Below are positions 62,867-64,000 of a stretch of DNA of 64,000 bases, piece by piece. Origin of the DNA: Alphaproteobacteria bacterium (lineage in GTDB: Bacteria; Pseudomonadota; Alphaproteobacteria; Rhizobiales; GCA-2746425); contig JANSWZ010000010.1 in NCBI GenBank assembly GCA_024743215.1, positions 62,001-126,000 of the forward strand, given 5' to 3'. The notes below the pieces were generated by a model. It was not told the origin of the DNA, searched no databases, and worked only from the letters and a program-made list of their open reading frames with translations. Position numbers and translations under genes: made by a program. Every line of letters begins with the position of its first letter. Within the stretch, counting starts at the first letter, position 1.

Positions 62867-64000
62867 TGAATTCGACAAAATTGAACGAGACTGCTCTGCA
62901 AAGCCTGCCAGACAATGTAGCCGTGCCCAAATATGATCGCAGCGCACTGAAAGCTGGCATCCTTCATATTGGTGTTGGGAACTTCCATCGGGCCCATCAG
63001 GCCGTCTATCTGAATGAGCTGTTTTCGCTGGGCGAAGATCACGATTGGGCGTTGGTTGGTGCAGGCATAAAACCCTATGACACAGCCATGCGTGAGCGAT
63101 TGCAGCAGCAGGATTGGTTGACAACGGTGGTTGAACTGGATCCGGAGGGCTTCACAGCCAAGGTGTCCGGTTCGATGATCGATTTTGTCGAAGTGGATCC
63201 TCAGGCTGTTATTGATAGATTGTCGTCTCCAGAGATACGCATCGTCTCCCTGACAATCACCGAAGGTGGCTATTTTATGGATGACCGCACAGGCGGTTTT
63301 GACCACAAGCACCCGGAAATCATTCACGATGTGAATAACCCTGACGCGCCGGAAACTGTGTTTGGTGTGATCATTGCCGCCATTCAAAAGCGCCGCGCAA
63401 ATGGGGTTGCACCCTTCACCGTGATGTCCTGTGACAATCTGCCGGAAAATGGCATCATCACTCGCCAGGCAGTTCTTGGCCTTGCCATGGACATGTCACC
63501 GGATCTGGAAAAGTGGATTGGAGACAATGTTTCCTTTCCCAACAGCATGGTTGATTGCATAACGCCGGCAACCTCGGATCGTGAGCGCGCAATGGTCGAA
63601 GAGCGTTTCGGCATCGTTGATGCAGTTCCTGTCGCCTGCGAACCGTTTCGCCAATGGGTTATGGAAGACAAATTTCCAGGCGGTCGGCCTGCGCTGGAAA
63701 AAGTCGGCGTGGAATTTGTGTCCGAAGTTGCACCCTATGAGTTGATGAAGCTGCGCATTCTCAATGGCGGTCACGCTGCGATTGCCTATCCCGCTGCATT
63801 GATGGGCTATCAATTCGTTCATGATGCAATGGCAGATCCACTCGTTGACGGGTTTCTGACCAAGCTGGAAACCTCGGAAATCATTCCAACAGTGACATCT
63901 GTGCCAGGTGTCGATTTCCAGAAATATCTGAAAAAGGTCCGCGAGCGTTTTTCCAACGCGGCGGTTGCCGATACCATTCCAAGGCTTTGCCTGGATGGCT
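62866..64000 (+). CDS. mtlK: Mannitol 2-dehydrogenase, 5' part (3' end outside window)
   Basis: A long-chain polyol dehydrogenase oxidising D-mannitol (and often sorbitol and D-arabitol) to ketose with NAD+. Visible: GILHIGVGNFHRAHQAVYLNE (N-terminal Rossmann motif), SLTITEGGYF, and the catalytic Lys/Asn/His region MKLRILNGGHAAIAYPAALMG. The frame runs off the window after 378 codons of a usual ~490. ATG 62866 overlaps the stop of the smoS remnant (TGATG), so translation was coupled to it. Confidence 0.95.
   Translation, partial: MNSTKLNETALQSLPDNVAVPKYDRSALKAGILHIGVGNFHRAHQAVYLNELFSLGEDHDWALVGAGIKPYDTAMRERLQQQDWLTTVVELDPEGFTAKVSGSMIDFVEVDPQAVIDRLSSPEIRIVSLTITEGGYFMDDRTGGFDHKHPEIIHDVNNPDAPETVFGVIIAAIQKRRANGVAPFTVMSCDNLPENGIITRQAVLGLAMDMSPDLEKWIGDNVSFPNSMVDCITPATSDRERAMVEERFGIVDAVPVACEPFRQWVMEDKFPGGRPALEKVGVEFVSEVAPYELMKLRILNGGHAAIAYPAALMGYQFVHDAMADPLVDGFLTKLETSEIIPTVTSVPGVDFQKYLKKVRERFSNAAVADTIPRLCLDG

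Noticed and set aside
1-64000. CRISPR arrays, prophage or insertion sequences
   Set aside because: No repeat-spacer pattern, integrase, transposase or terminal inverted repeats were recognised; the only clear repeats are the heptamers at 8526 and the palindrome pair at 27469/27615.
1-64000. tRNA or rRNA genes
   Set aside because: No T-loop/anticodon arrangement or rRNA core sequence was recognised by eye; a tRNA scan would settle it.

Overview
The window reads as a chromosomal stretch of a heterotrophic, probably marine alphaproteobacterium of the Rhizobiales/Rhodobacterales type. The evidence is gene content: betI-betB-betA beside a choXWV transporter, a smoEFGK-mtlK polyol operon with a SorC regulator, a TAXI-type TRAP transporter, BetC-like sulfatases and a CueR/CopA copper operon. 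No phage, transposase, CRISPR array, rRNA or tRNA gene was recognised. The genus cannot be fixed from the sequence alone.

Layout. (1) 1-8.4 kb: an aldehyde dehydrogenase cut by the window edge, two BetC-like sulfatases flanking a TRAP permease and TAXI receptor, and an isocitrate lyase/PEP mutase-family enzyme. Together they look like uptake and breakdown of an organic sulfate ester. (2) 8.4-11.1 kb: a fasciclin protein, a small membrane protein and an SDR, separated by long gaps. (3) 11.7-20 kb: an unusual set of three exported proteases, namely TPR-CHAT, caspase (C14) and a chymotrypsin-fold zymogen, with small membrane proteins and a frameshifted two-module membrane gene. (4) 20.4-27.4 kb: an amidase, an M20 amidohydrolase and two choline-kinase-like proteins behind a sigma-54-type promoter, followed by a succinate-semialdehyde dehydrogenase. 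(5) 27.7-36 kb: a peptide-type ABC transporter operon, divergent from a phosphonate monoester hydrolase-like enzyme. (6) 36-40.5 kb: a tandem PPC-domain protein, an acyl-CoA synthetase, a thiolase and an EamA exporter. (7) 40.6-47.5 kb: choline to glycine betaine (betA, betB, betI) and choline import (choXWV), with a BetI-like palindrome between the divergent arms. (8) 47.5-56.3 kb: a leftward copper island with CopA, CueR, four cytochromes, a multicopper oxidase, two small exported proteins and two L,D-transpeptidases, headed by a recognisable CueR promoter. (9) 56.4-64 kb: a HAD phosphatase, a SorC regulator and the smoEFGK transporter, a decayed sorbitol dehydrogenase (smoS), then mtlK running off the window.

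Best candidates for something undescribed are the extracytoplasmic CHAT/caspase/S1-protease locus, where the S1 zymogen has an Arg activation site but a non-tryptic pocket, and the sigma-54-type amidase/amidohydrolase/twin-kinase operon. The copper island that encloses L,D-transpeptidases is also notable. All functional statements are from reading motifs; no database search was run.
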